In this document: piece by piece, positions 1 through 8,461 of the stretch
Layout of the letters: every line of letters begins with the position of its first letter
How positions within the stretch are numbered: the stretch's first letter is position 1
From: an uncultured Atopobium sp.
GTDB lineage: Bacteria > Actinomycetota > Coriobacteriia > Coriobacteriales > Atopobiaceae
Length of the DNA: 64,000 bases
NCBI GenBank assembly: GCA_947252455.1
Contig: CAMXVQ010000001.1
Coordinates: 1 to 64,000 of the forward strand
Direction: 5' to 3'
Notes under the pieces: generated by a model
Seen by the model: only the letters and a program-made list of their open reading frames with translations
Database searches by the model: none
What the model was told of the DNA's origin: nothing
Program-made: the position numbers and the translations under genes

Positions 1-626
1 TCAACATCGTGCAATAAAAGCGCACTTGTTAGTTTAGTAACGTCGTCGCCCACGGTAGAACGAATGGTATTATCCGAGGTAATAAGGGTAATTTTTCTGT
101 TAACTTGCTTTTCTTGCGTAACCAGACTCTCAATTACACTATCAGCCGTCTCACCGTTTCGAGAAAACACAACACAAATACCCGCTTGAATAGAAACGGC
201 TGGCACACTTGACAAATTCTGTGTTCCGTCAAAAACCACCACTGCTTCGTAACTACCTTGAGCAAAAGCAGCAACGTCGCTGATCAGGCGCTCACGAGCG
301 CGATCAAAAGGATCGGCATGAGTGGCAAAAGCAGAAGACTCCCCTTCTACCAAGGTATTTCTGTGCAACCTAGAGTTTTGTGCCTTAGCACAAGAAGCAT
401 TATCAGAGGGAGAAAAAGCAGCCCCACCCATACTAGACGCGTAGTGTTTGGTAGCCATAAGTGCGTTGTAACCATCAACCACAAGAAGCGGCAAATGTGC
501 AAACGCAGGGCGACAAATCAGCTGCAGCGACTGTTTAGCTCGCCGACCTGCAGCTTTTGCAGACGCAGCTTGCGTTTCGCGCTTTCCCAGAGGCTTTTTT
601 GTATACTGATTTTTATGACGACTCAT
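1..626 (-). CDS. yacP: YacP/Rae1-like NYN-domain protein (partial)
   Basis: The 3' end runs off the left edge, leaving about 208 codons read from an ATG at 626. After a basic leader of about 45 residues comes LLVVDGYNALMA, the first acidic motif of the NYN/PIN-like fold of the YacP family (formerly DUF901). VVVFDGTQ near residue 135 and TLITSDNTIR further on supply the later acidic positions. Bacillus YacP (Rae1) is a ribosome-associated endoribonuclease; that role here is inferred from the family. The gene starts 45 bp after rlmB and is probably the last visible member of the cysS-rlmB-yacP run, the same order as in Bacillus. The insert between the first and second acidic motifs is long and Ser/Ala-rich. 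Confidence 0.82.
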   Translation of the reverse strand, partial: MSRHKNQYTKKPLGKRETQAASAKAAGRRAKQSLQLICRPAFAHLPLLVVDGYNALMATKHYASSMGGAAFSPSDNASCAKAQNSRLHRNTLVEGESSAFATHADPFDRARERLISDVAAFAQGSYEAVVVFDGTQNLSSVPAVSIQAGICVVFSRNGETADSVIESLVTQEKQVNRKITLITSDNTIRSTVGDDVTKLTSALLLHDV

Positions 627-671
627 AACTATTTCCGTATGGTAGCAAACTCACGTGCAGGCGCAGATAAC

Positions 672-1745
672 TTAAACAGAGAGTGTGTTCTGGCGCATCC
701 ATTCGTAACACATAACCGTTGCAGCCTGTGCAACGTTAAGCGATTCAATACGGCCGCGTTGAGGAAGTTTGCAGATAAAGTCGCACTTTTTTTGTACAAG
801 CGATGAAATGCCATTTTCTTCTGAGCCCATAACCAAACAAACGTTTCCCGTGAAAGGAGCGTTCCATACCGTTTGCTGCGCATGTTCGCTGGCTCCAATA
901 ACCCAAAAACCATGCTCTTTGAGCTCGTCGATTGCGCGCGCCAAATTAACAACCTGCACAATAGGCATATGAAGCACCGCGCCAGCTGAAGTTTTATATG
1001 CTCCCACGCCAACCGATGCACAACGTGCATTTGCGATGATGACACAAGACGCGCCCACCACTTCGGCAGAACGAACAATGGCACCAAAATTGCCTTCATC
1101 AACTACGTGGTCGAGCAGCACAACAAGCGAAGCTTGTTTGGGGGCGCTAGGTTGATTGTTGGTGTTTGTAACGAGCTCGCTAGCATTTGCATCGAAAGCA
1201 TCTGCGGCACTAGCAGCTTTTCGGTCAATAGCGGCAAGCACATCACCGAGCTCGGCATATGCAAAAGGCGCCGTTTCAAACATAACGCCTTGATGTGCAC
1301 CGTGCGAACTTAATGAGTCCATAGCAGACTTTTTAACATATTCGCACGAAATACCACGCTCACGGGCACAAGCAATTAAGCGCTCAACATCGGCTGTTTG
1401 CAACGCGGCGTTCATATTTTCTTGCACAAGGAGCTTTTTAAGTGGCAAATGAGCCTCAAGCGCTTCAAAGCAGGCGCGTCTACCCTCAATCATGGGCGCG
1501 TGTGCGCCACGTACACGCCGCGGACGCATGTGTGCAGAAGAAACACCTGAACTGCGCTTTTGAGATGAGAAAGAACGCGCGTTTGCACTCGAAGAACGTG
1601 CGTGCGCGCCACTTTCGCCAGCTACACGCGTACGCTTTTTGTAAGGTGCGCCCTTTTCGCTTGAAGTAAAGCGATCGATTGGCACATTCTTATTCTTTTT
1701 TGTTGGCTTTTTGAAATTGCCTCGTGGATTATGTGTTTGAGCCAT
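672..1745 (-). CDS. rlmB: 23S rRNA (guanosine-2'-O-)-methyltransferase RlmB (SpoU family)
   Basis: This SpoU/TrmH-type enzyme is expected to methylate the ribose of G2251 in 23S rRNA using S-adenosylmethionine. The C-terminal half has the three SPOUT knot motifs: DEGNFGAIVRSAEVVGA, then LVMGSEENGIS, then LPQRGRIESLNVAQAA. An L30e-like substrate-binding domain precedes it (IEGRRACFEALEAH onwards). The first ~85 residues are a basic Ser/Arg/Ala-rich extension of low complexity that most family members lack. I chose the ATG at 1745 because AGGGAA lies 7 bp upstream; the ATG at 1760 has no ribosome-binding site. It lies 64 bp after cysS, a classic pairing. The exact methylated base is assigned from the family only. 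Confidence 0.9.
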   Translation of the reverse strand: MAQTHNPRGNFKKPTKKNKNVPIDRFTSSEKGAPYKKRTRVAGESGAHARSSSANARSFSSQKRSSGVSSAHMRPRRVRGAHAPMIEGRRACFEALEAHLPLKKLLVQENMNAALQTADVERLIACARERGISCEYVKKSAMDSLSSHGAHQGVMFETAPFAYAELGDVLAAIDRKAASAADAFDANASELVTNTNNQPSAPKQASLVVLLDHVVDEGNFGAIVRSAEVVGASCVIIANARCASVGVGAYKTSAGAVLHMPIVQVVNLARAIDELKEHGFWVIGASEHAQQTVWNAPFTGNVCLVMGSEENGISSLVQKKCDFICKLPQRGRIESLNVAQAATVMCYEWMRQNTLSV

Positions 1746-1809
1746 CTTGTATTCCCTCATCAGCAGATCTGGTCACCAATACATTAAGCAAGCACGGTGT
1801 TAATACCAA

Positions 1810-3282
1810 TTAGTTTTTAACCTTAATGCGCGTACCGTTAGCGGTGTCTTCGAGCATAAGCCCCAGTTCTGCAATGCCGTCACGTATTGCATCGGCGCGC
1901 GCCCAGTCTTTATTGCTCCGAGCTTCTGCGCGAGCCATAATAAGCAGGCGTGCGGCCTCTTCGCAGCTAGAAGCACTCTGTTGGGTAACCTTTTGCGCTA
2001 AGTCAATAATTTCAGCAGGAAGCTCAGATGTTTTAGCTGCAAGCGTAATACCCAAAACCGAGCAGAGTTCACAAAGCATATCGGCACAACGAAGCATGGG
2101 TGCAACACAGGGATGAGCACCTGCTTCTTCGAGATATTTGTTTGCGTGTGCCATAAGATTAAAAATAGCGGCAAGTGCACCTGCGGCGTTAAAGTCGTCG
2201 TCCATTTGCGTATCAAACTCTATTTGAGCATGGTCAACTGCATTGCCAAGAGCTTGTTCTGCTTTGCCTAAGGCACCTGATTTTCCCGATTGCTCTGCCG
2301 ACCAACGTAAGTTTTCTACGCAGCCAATAAGTTTTTGCAGGGTTCCGCGCGCACCGTTAAGCCGCTCAAACGAAAAATCAAGCGGCGCACGGTAATGTGT
2401 TTGCAGCATAAGCAAGCGCACTGCATCGGCAGGATAGGCATCAAGAACTTCTTTGAGCGTGTAAAAATTGCCCAAGCTCTTTGACATTTTTTCACCGTCT
2501 ACACGCAACATACCTGCGTGCATCCAATAATTTGCCAACGGCTTGTCCCATGCACAGCTTGCCTGCGCGTTTTCGTTTTCATGATGCGGAAACATAAGAT
2601 CTTGTCCGCCACCGTGAATATCAATAGGCGTTCCTAAATACCTATGTATCATAGCGCAGCACTCGGTATGCCAGCCAGGACGACCTTTGCCCCACGGACT
2701 ATCCCAACTTGGCTCGGAAGGTTTTGCAGCTTTCCACAATACAAAATCAAACGGGTCACGCTTGGCATCGTTGACCTCGATGCGCTCACCTGCGCGCATA
2801 TCATCAAGCTGCCTTCCTGAAACTACCCCGTAGTTGTGATCGCTTCGTACCGAAAAATATACATCGCCGTTATCAGCCACATAGGCATGACCCTTATCAA
2901 TAAGTATTTGAATCATTGCCTGCATATGTTCGATTTCTGCAGTTGCACGAGGGCGAATGTCGGGATCCAAAATCCCAAAGCGGTGCATTTGCTCGATAAA
3001 CGCACAAGAATATGTTTTTGCAAGCTCGTCTGCCGAAATGCCTTGCTCATTGGCTCTATTGATGATTTTGTCATCAACATCGGTAAGATTTTGAGCAAAT
3101 ACAACAGCAAAACCTTTGTACTGTAAATACCGACGAATAATATCAAACGATAAAAACGTACGAGCGTTTCCTATGTGAATTTGGTCGTAAACAGTAGGTC
3201 CACACACATACATGCGAACGCGATTGGGTTCAAGAGGTATAAACTCTTCTTTTTTGTGCGTTTTACTATTGTAAATTAGCAT
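1810..3282 (-). CDS. cysS: cysteinyl-tRNA synthetase
   Basis: The class I synthetase charges tRNA-Cys in the cytoplasm. The 490-residue product has the usual family length. CGPTVYD (a zinc-ligand cysteine) is followed by the HIGN form of the HIGH signature at about residues 36-39. WHTECCAM supplies another zinc cysteine, and KMSKS with LGNF lies near residue 266. The C-terminal DALR-like anticodon region is present. AAGGAG lies 6 bp before the ATG. The gene sits between ispF (54 bp upstream) and rlmB, as in the Bacillus ispDF-cysS-rlmB-yacP cluster, but gltX, cysE and mrnC found there are missing. Confidence 0.97.
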   Translation of the reverse strand: MLIYNSKTHKKEEFIPLEPNRVRMYVCGPTVYDQIHIGNARTFLSFDIIRRYLQYKGFAVVFAQNLTDVDDKIINRANEQGISADELAKTYSCAFIEQMHRFGILDPDIRPRATAEIEHMQAMIQILIDKGHAYVADNGDVYFSVRSDHNYGVVSGRQLDDMRAGERIEVNDAKRDPFDFVLWKAAKPSEPSWDSPWGKGRPGWHTECCAMIHRYLGTPIDIHGGGQDLMFPHHENENAQASCAWDKPLANYWMHAGMLRVDGEKMSKSLGNFYTLKEVLDAYPADAVRLLMLQTHYRAPLDFSFERLNGARGTLQKLIGCVENLRWSAEQSGKSGALGKAEQALGNAVDHAQIEFDTQMDDDFNAAGALAAIFNLMAHANKYLEEAGAHPCVAPMLRCADMLCELCSVLGITLAAKTSELPAEIIDLAQKVTQQSASSCEEAARLLIMARAEARSNKDWARADAIRDGIAELGLMLEDTANGTRIKVKN

Positions 3283-3336
3283 GTGAACTCCTTGTTATAC
3301 AACCGTTGCTTTAAAGGCGTAGCGGTTACTACGTTA

Positions 3337-3828
3337 CTAGTTAATCTTAGCGCACACGTTTTCCTCAAGCAAAACGCATGCCCATGCAGCTATACCTTCT
3401 GACCTTCCAACAAAACCTAAACCTTCGGTGGTAGTTGCTTTAATGCCTATATGCTCAAGCGGTATATCCATAACCTCTGCCAATTTTTTGCGCATAAGCT
3501 CACGATATGGCGAAATCTTAGGCACTTGAGCTGCAATGGTGCAATCGCAATCAACAATTGCAAAGCCGCTTTGTTGAAGACGTCTTACTACCTCATGCAA
3601 GAGCTTACACGAATCGGCATTGTCATATGTAGGATCATCGGGCGGAAACAGTTGTCCGATATCGCCTAGACGCGCCGCGCTTAAAAGTGCATCCATAAGT
3701 GCATGCACGCAAACATCTGCATCGGAATGGCCCCATAAACCACGCTCATATGGTATGGTAATACCCCCAATAATACAGGGTCTATCTTTGGTAAACGCGT
3801 GAACATCAAAACCGTGCCCTATCCGCAT
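3337..3828 (-). CDS. ispF: 2-C-methyl-D-erythritol 2,4-cyclodiphosphate synthase
   Basis: The enzyme converts CDP-methylerythritol 2-phosphate to the cyclic diphosphate in the non-mevalonate isoprenoid pathway. The N-terminal MRIGHGFDVHAF carries the metal-binding Asp8 and His10. GLWGHSDADVCVHALMDALL contains the conserved SDAD stretch and a further metal His, and IKATTTEGLGFVGRSEGIAA is the C-terminal family signature. At 163 residues it is a normal single-domain IspF. It starts 12 bp after ispD with AAGGAGAT upstream of the ATG, so the two are surely co-transcribed. Confidence 0.97.
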   Translation of the reverse strand: MRIGHGFDVHAFTKDRPCIIGGITIPYERGLWGHSDADVCVHALMDALLSAARLGDIGQLFPPDDPTYDNADSCKLLHEVVRRLQQSGFAIVDCDCTIAAQVPKISPYRELMRKKLAEVMDIPLEHIGIKATTTEGLGFVGRSEGIAAWACVLLEENVCAKIN

Positions 3829-3840
3829 GGTATCTCCTTG

Positions 3841-4557
3841 CTATGAGTCTTGCGTATTAAAGCGTTGCTCCAGCAAAGTTTTTGCAACGGCAAAATCTTC
3901 GGGGAGCGTTATCTTTATATTATCGCGCGGACTTTCAACGCACACCACATCTCCAAACATTTGTTCGACAACTGAAGCATCGTCGGTAACACTGCGCTTG
4001 TGCGTAAGTGCATATTCGTGCGCTTTACAGATAATTTCTCGCCTAAAAACCTGCGGAGTTTGCGCCGACCAAAACAGCGCTCTATTAGGTGTTGAGATAA
4101 TGCGTGTACCGTCAACCGTTTTAAGTGTGTCGCTTACGGGAAACGCACAAATTGAACCTGCTATATGAGGAGTGGTACGTAGTTTGTTGATACAAGCCTC
4201 TATGGTATCAACTTTAATAAGAGGGCGCGCGCCATCGTGGATAGCCACAAAATTAAAGGTAGAAGGTACGTGGCGCAGACCTTCATACACTGAAAGTTGA
4301 CGCGTAGCACCAGCATGAGCAAACACTATGGGCTTTTGTGTATGCAGATGGCAAACCACGCGCTTTTCCATTTCGGATTGGCGCTCGGCAGCACAAACAA
4401 TAACTATACAGCCTACCGAAGGCGCTTCTACAAAAGCACGTATTGCCCAATATGAAATGGGATAACCGCATAAGGTGGTGTATTGTTTTCCGCGCGCGTC
4501 GCCAAAACGCGAACCCGTGCCACCAGAGGCTATAACGGCGCAGGTATCTGCTGTCAT
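3841..4557 (-). CDS. ispD: 2-C-methyl-D-erythritol 4-phosphate cytidylyltransferase
   Basis: The enzyme transfers CMP from CTP to methylerythritol 4-phosphate. AVIASGGTGSRFG near the N terminus is the nucleotide-binding loop, where the usual A-A-G-x-G reads A-S-G-G-T-G. VAIHDGARPL and TDDASVVEQMFGDV are the other family signatures. The frame is open to an ATG at 4572, but the ATG at 4557 gives an ATGA overlap with the disA stop (disA TGA at 4554-4556), so translational coupling makes 4557 the better start. The product is 238 residues, normal for IspD. Confidence 0.95.
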   Translation of the reverse strand: MTADTCAVIASGGTGSRFGDARGKQYTTLCGYPISYWAIRAFVEAPSVGCIVIVCAAERQSEMEKRVVCHLHTQKPIVFAHAGATRQLSVYEGLRHVPSTFNFVAIHDGARPLIKVDTIEACINKLRTTPHIAGSICAFPVSDTLKTVDGTRIISTPNRALFWSAQTPQVFRREIICKAHEYALTHKRSVTDDASVVEQMFGDVVCVESPRDNIKITLPEDFAVAKTLLEQRFNTQDS

Positions 4558-5630
4558 GCGCGCTTGCCCCACATACGATATAAACTATCAGCCAAAATTG
4601 AAGGATTATCCACACCAAGTTCATCGAGCTTAGAGGGGTTTTGTTCAATATCATCCAAAAGCTGTTGCAGTGAGCCAAACTCATCTACAATCTTATCTGC
4701 CATACCTTTTCTAACCACTGACACATTAGAAAGCGTTCTTAACCCAAGTGGAACCATAATTGATTCCTCGCCTTTGTTTTCAAATCCAAGAAGTTCGGCT
4801 ATTTTATCGGGTGCATGCAGCTGCGAATTTGAAATTTCGTGCAATTGCTTACGAATGCACTGCGCGTGCTCTTCGGACGAATCCTTTGCATAATCTCTAA
4901 TAAGCAATGTGTAATCGCTTGACGCATTACCAATAAACTCTTCACGCTGCATTTCAATAGTTTTGCCCTCGCTACCAAGCTGTAAAATAATGTCGCTTAA
5001 TTGCTCGGAAACGGTCATAAGTACTTCAAAGAGATAAATGGTGTCTGCAATATCAGAAAGCGTTACATAGTCATCAAGCTCAAGTGTGGTAAGGCGCAAA
5101 AGAGCACGGTCAAGCTGCGCACGCGTGCTTTGCATAGAAACCAACATTTGGTTAACCGAACTCATAAGTTCTGGAACCGATTGAAGCTGATGGCCGTGAC
5201 CGTCCACGTATATAGCAACCACTTGTCTGCGTTCAGACACCGAAATAACCACCGCTTTGGTGAGCAGACTCATACGCGCTGCCGTACGGTGACGCATGCC
5301 CGTTTCGGACGTAGGAAGCGAAGGTGAAGGATTAAGATGATAATTTGCGCGCAAAATCTTAGTTAAGCCGCGGTCAATAACAATAGCGCCGTCCATTTTT
5401 GAAAGCTCAAACAAACGATTTGCCGTAAAAGAGATGTCCAAACGAAAGCCGTCGTCACCTGCCGCCAAAACATTATCCGTGTCGCCAATACATATAAGAG
5501 CACCAAGATGACCTGCTAAAATCATATCGAGCGCAAAACGCAAAGACGTGCCTGGCGCTGTTTTGCGAATGGCGTCACGCAAGCGTGCTTTAGTATCTTG
5601 CGCATCCTCAGGTGTTTGAGATGTGCTCAT
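4554..5630 (-). CDS. disA: DNA integrity scanning diadenylate cyclase DisA
   Basis: DisA makes cyclic di-AMP from two ATP and couples this to DNA-structure sensing. The N-terminal DAC domain shows the DGA motif in LSKMDGAIVIDR and the RHR motif in ETGMRHRTAARMS. A long helical spine follows, and the C-terminal helix-hairpin-helix region (TLSNVSVVRKGMADKIVDEF, then a stretch near DELGVDNPSILADSLYRM) matches DisA rather than the membrane-bound CdaA. Length is 358 residues, normal. GGAAAGGAG precedes the ATG. radA, the usual disA neighbour and inhibitor gene, is not present between clpC and disA. Confidence 0.96.
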   Translation of the reverse strand: MSTSQTPEDAQDTKARLRDAIRKTAPGTSLRFALDMILAGHLGALICIGDTDNVLAAGDDGFRLDISFTANRLFELSKMDGAIVIDRGLTKILRANYHLNPSPSLPTSETGMRHRTAARMSLLTKAVVISVSERRQVVAIYVDGHGHQLQSVPELMSSVNQMLVSMQSTRAQLDRALLRLTTLELDDYVTLSDIADTIYLFEVLMTVSEQLSDIILQLGSEGKTIEMQREEFIGNASSDYTLLIRDYAKDSSEEHAQCIRKQLHEISNSQLHAPDKIAELLGFENKGEESIMVPLGLRTLSNVSVVRKGMADKIVDEFGSLQQLLDDIEQNPSKLDELGVDNPSILADSLYRMWGKRA

Positions 5631-5664
5631 GGCATCTCCTTTCCTTGGCTTATGCTCTTACACG

Positions 5665-5712
5665 GTTTATAAAGGTGTTGCTCTGGTTTAACCAACGCAC
5701 AACACCTTCAAA
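5665..5712 (-). terminator. hairpin in the clpC-disA gap (weak terminator or attenuator)
   Basis: Arms AAGGTGTTG (5672-5680) and AACACCTT (5701-5708) pair, with an inner TGGTT/AACCA stem. On the minus strand the hairpin is followed by TTTATAAA, so it could end clpC transcripts or attenuate read-through into disA. A TATAAT-like hexamer on the minus strand near 5755 may serve as a separate disA promoter, but no good -35 is visible. Confidence 0.5.
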
Positions 5713-5816
5713 GGCTCCTTCATTTTGACACGAATTTCCTAGGTGCCACAACCATTATATAATTGTTGCACACACAAACGCTTACAAAGTCTGCATGCGA
5801 CATAAACTTATGTAGG

Positions 5817-8444
5817 TTACTCGCTGTATGCTCCACCACTTGCGTTTTGCGTGCCAGCGTAAGAAACGCTGCGTTCATGCGATACATGAGGTACCGCATC
5901 TGCAAGTTGTGATCCTTGCGCACGTAAAGCTTGTAGCTTTTGTAAGTCGGCTTCGCGCTTTTTGAACACAAGCTCATGCTCCTGCGCGTCAACGTAAACC
6001 TCATCGCCTGCGTTCCACTTATGTTCAAGCAAGTCTTCGGCAAGACGATCTTCAACCAAACGTTGAAGCGTACGACGCAAAGGACGTGCACCATAAATAG
6101 GATCGGTGCCTTTTTGAGCAATTAAATCACAGGCGGCGTCGCTCAGCGTAAGCATAATGTGCTCTTGTGCAAGTCGATATGCCAGCTTAGAAACCATAAG
6201 CCCCACAATTTTTCTGAGTTCTTCTTTGGAAAGCGTGGTAAAGACAACAATTTCGTCAACACGATTGAGAAATTCTGGCCTAAATGAGCGCTTAAGCTCA
6301 TTTTTAACGCGCGATTTTATTTCTTTGTACGACAGACCGTCATCACCTTGGGAACTAAAGCCCATAGGAGAAGTATGCGCAATCTCACGTGCTCCAATGT
6401 TAGAGGTCATGATAATAACCGTGTTGGAAAAGTCTACAACACGACCCTGACCATCGGTTAAGCGACCTTCCTCCAAAATTTGAAGCAAGATATTAAATAC
6501 GTCTGGATGCGCTTTTTCTATCTCGTCGAACAAAACAACCGAGTATGGACGACGACGAACAGCCTTAGTAAGTTCTCCGCCTTGATCGTAGCCAACGTAT
6601 CCTGGAGGCGCACCAACTAGCTTGGAAACCTCATGTTTCTCCATAAATTCTGACATGTCAAAGGAAATAAGTGCCTCTTGGGTACCAAACAAAAACTCGG
6701 CTAAAGACTTAGCAAGCTCTGTTTTTCCTACACCCGAAGGCCCTAAAAATATAAACGAGCCGCCAGGGCGCGCAGGGTCTTTTAGAGGCGAGCGCGAACG
6801 ACGAATAGCGTGCGCAACCTTTGCCACTGCTTCTTTTTGGCCAATAAGGCGTTTATGCAGCTCTTGTTCGCAGCGGAGTAATTTTTCTGACTCTTTTTCT
6901 GTTAGGCTCGTAACAGGAACACCAGAAATATCCGATATAACACGAGCTATATCATTTGCGTCAACATTTTGTTGCTCGGACGCGCGCGATTTCTCCCAGT
7001 CTTTTACCGCATGAGCAATCTTTTGCTCCAAAGATTTTTCGTCATCTCTTACCGATGCCGCATCCTCGTAATTTTCGCGCGCCAGCAAGCGCTCCTTTTT
7101 TTCTTTGAGCTTGGCAAGCGCGGTACGCATGGCAATTATCTCGCGCGGCTCGTGACGTTTAACCACCGATTTACGAGCGCCTGCCTCGTCAATCACGTCA
7201 ATTGCTTTATCGGGCAAAAACCTGTCTTGAATATAGCGATGTGAAAGACGCGTAGCCTCAACTAAAGCATTTTGCGTGTAATGGACGTGATGAAACGCCT
7301 CGTAACGAGCACTTAAACCTTTGAGTATCTGCAGCGTTTGAGAAACCGTAGGCTCACAAACTTCAACAGGCTGAAAGCGTCTTTCTAAAGCTGGATCTTT
7401 TTCGATGTGTTTGCGATATTCTTCTGCAGTTGTGGCACCAATAACTTGAATTTCACTGCGCGAAAGCGGCGGCTTTAAAATAGAAGCAGCGTCAATGGAG
7501 CCCTCGGCAGAGCCTGCTCCTATAATCGTATGAATTTCGTCGATAAACAAAATGATGTTTTTTGCTTTGCGAACTTCGTTAATTACACGTTTTAAGCGAT
7601 CTTCAAATTCTCCGCGATATTTTGCACCTGCAAGCATCGAAGAAATGTCAAGCGTCCAAATTTGTTTATCTGCAAGGGTAACTGGAGCATTATGCGTGGC
7701 TATCAGTTGAGCTAAGCCCTCTACAACTGCGGTTTTTCCTACGCCAGGATCGCCCAAAATAAGCGGATTATTTTTTTGACGACGGGCTAAAATCTGCGCA
7801 ATGCGCGTGATCTCTTTATCTCTACCAATTACCGGATCAAGTTTTTCTTGTTGCGCCACGGCAACCAAATTTTTCCCATAGCGTTTAAGCAGTTTTCCCA
7901 TCTTTGAGCGCGCTTGCGAAGCCGATGGAATACCATAGGCAACCTCGGTTAAGTCGTCATCTTGCTCGTCTTGAGTAGACTCTGCGTCTTCTGGAGTTGT
8001 GTATTCTTCGCTGTCATCAAGCGCGTCAATTGCCGTACTGAGCGACGAAAACGAAACACCTATACGCGTGAGCACCAAACATGCATGGCTCTCGGGCAGC
8101 GCAAGCATGGCAATAAAAAGATCCTTGGTGGTAATTAAACCAGTAGCATGAGCGGATGCAAGTGTAAAAGCCTGAGCAAGCGCGCGCTTGGTGAGTGCAG
8201 AGAACGGCACGTGTCCCGACGCGGCGTCGGCAGTACCTGTTGAGGCAAGCGATTCCACAATTTCATATGCCTGCGCGTAGGTAATGTCAAATGACGATAA
8301 CACCTGCGTAACGGCATTTTCCTCGTCTTTGAGGTATGCGAGCAAAATATGCTCGGTACCAACGTAGAGTTTTCCTACGCTGCGAGCCTCCTCTTGAGCA
8401 AGCAATAAGATGTTGCGTGTTTGCGCGGTAAATTGTTCAAACAT
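5817..8444 (-). CDS. clpC: ATP-dependent Clp protease ATP-binding subunit ClpC
   Basis: The 875-residue AAA+ unfoldase feeds substrates to ClpP. The N domain has two Clp-N repeats (start FEQFTAQTRNILLLAQEEA). AAA-1 has Walker A GDPGVGKT near residue 230 and Walker B ILFIDEIHTI. A middle coiled-coil with a UVR-like segment (LLARENYEDAASVRDDEKSL) follows, which marks ClpC rather than ClpB or ClpA. AAA-2 has GPSGVGKT near residue 567 and VVLFDEIEKAHPDV. The C-terminal Clp-D2-small domain is complete. It starts 18 bp after lysS. No ctsR, mcsA or mcsB is present, so the Firmicute-type regulatory adaptors are absent at this locus. Confidence 0.97.
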   Translation of the reverse strand: MFEQFTAQTRNILLLAQEEARSVGKLYVGTEHILLAYLKDEENAVTQVLSSFDITYAQAYEIVESLASTGTADAASGHVPFSALTKRALAQAFTLASAHATGLITTKDLFIAMLALPESHACLVLTRIGVSFSSLSTAIDALDDSEEYTTPEDAESTQDEQDDDLTEVAYGIPSASQARSKMGKLLKRYGKNLVAVAQQEKLDPVIGRDKEITRIAQILARRQKNNPLILGDPGVGKTAVVEGLAQLIATHNAPVTLADKQIWTLDISSMLAGAKYRGEFEDRLKRVINEVRKAKNIILFIDEIHTIIGAGSAEGSIDAASILKPPLSRSEIQVIGATTAEEYRKHIEKDPALERRFQPVEVCEPTVSQTLQILKGLSARYEAFHHVHYTQNALVEATRLSHRYIQDRFLPDKAIDVIDEAGARKSVVKRHEPREIIAMRTALAKLKEKKERLLARENYEDAASVRDDEKSLEQKIAHAVKDWEKSRASEQQNVDANDIARVISDISGVPVTSLTEKESEKLLRCEQELHKRLIGQKEAVAKVAHAIRRSRSPLKDPARPGGSFIFLGPSGVGKTELAKSLAEFLFGTQEALISFDMSEFMEKHEVSKLVGAPPGYVGYDQGGELTKAVRRRPYSVVLFDEIEKAHPDVFNILLQILEEGRLTDGQGRVVDFSNTVIIMTSNIGAREIAHTSPMGFSSQGDDGLSYKEIKSRVKNELKRSFRPEFLNRVDEIVVFTTLSKEELRKIVGLMVSKLAYRLAQEHIMLTLSDAACDLIAQKGTDPIYGARPLRRTLQRLVEDRLAEDLLEHKWNAGDEVYVDAQEHELVFKKREADLQKLQALRAQGSQLADAVPHVSHERSVSYAGTQNASGGAYSE

Positions 8445-8461
8445 ATGGGTTTAAGCCCCCT

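Noticed and set aside
258..806. 182-codon plus-strand frame at the left edge
   Set aside because: It is antisense to yacP and the end of rlmB, which have clear family motifs on the minus strand.
5750..5765. Strong disA promoter at the TATAAT-like hexamer
   Set aside because: No acceptable -35 at 16-18 bp spacing, so it is mentioned only with the hairpin.
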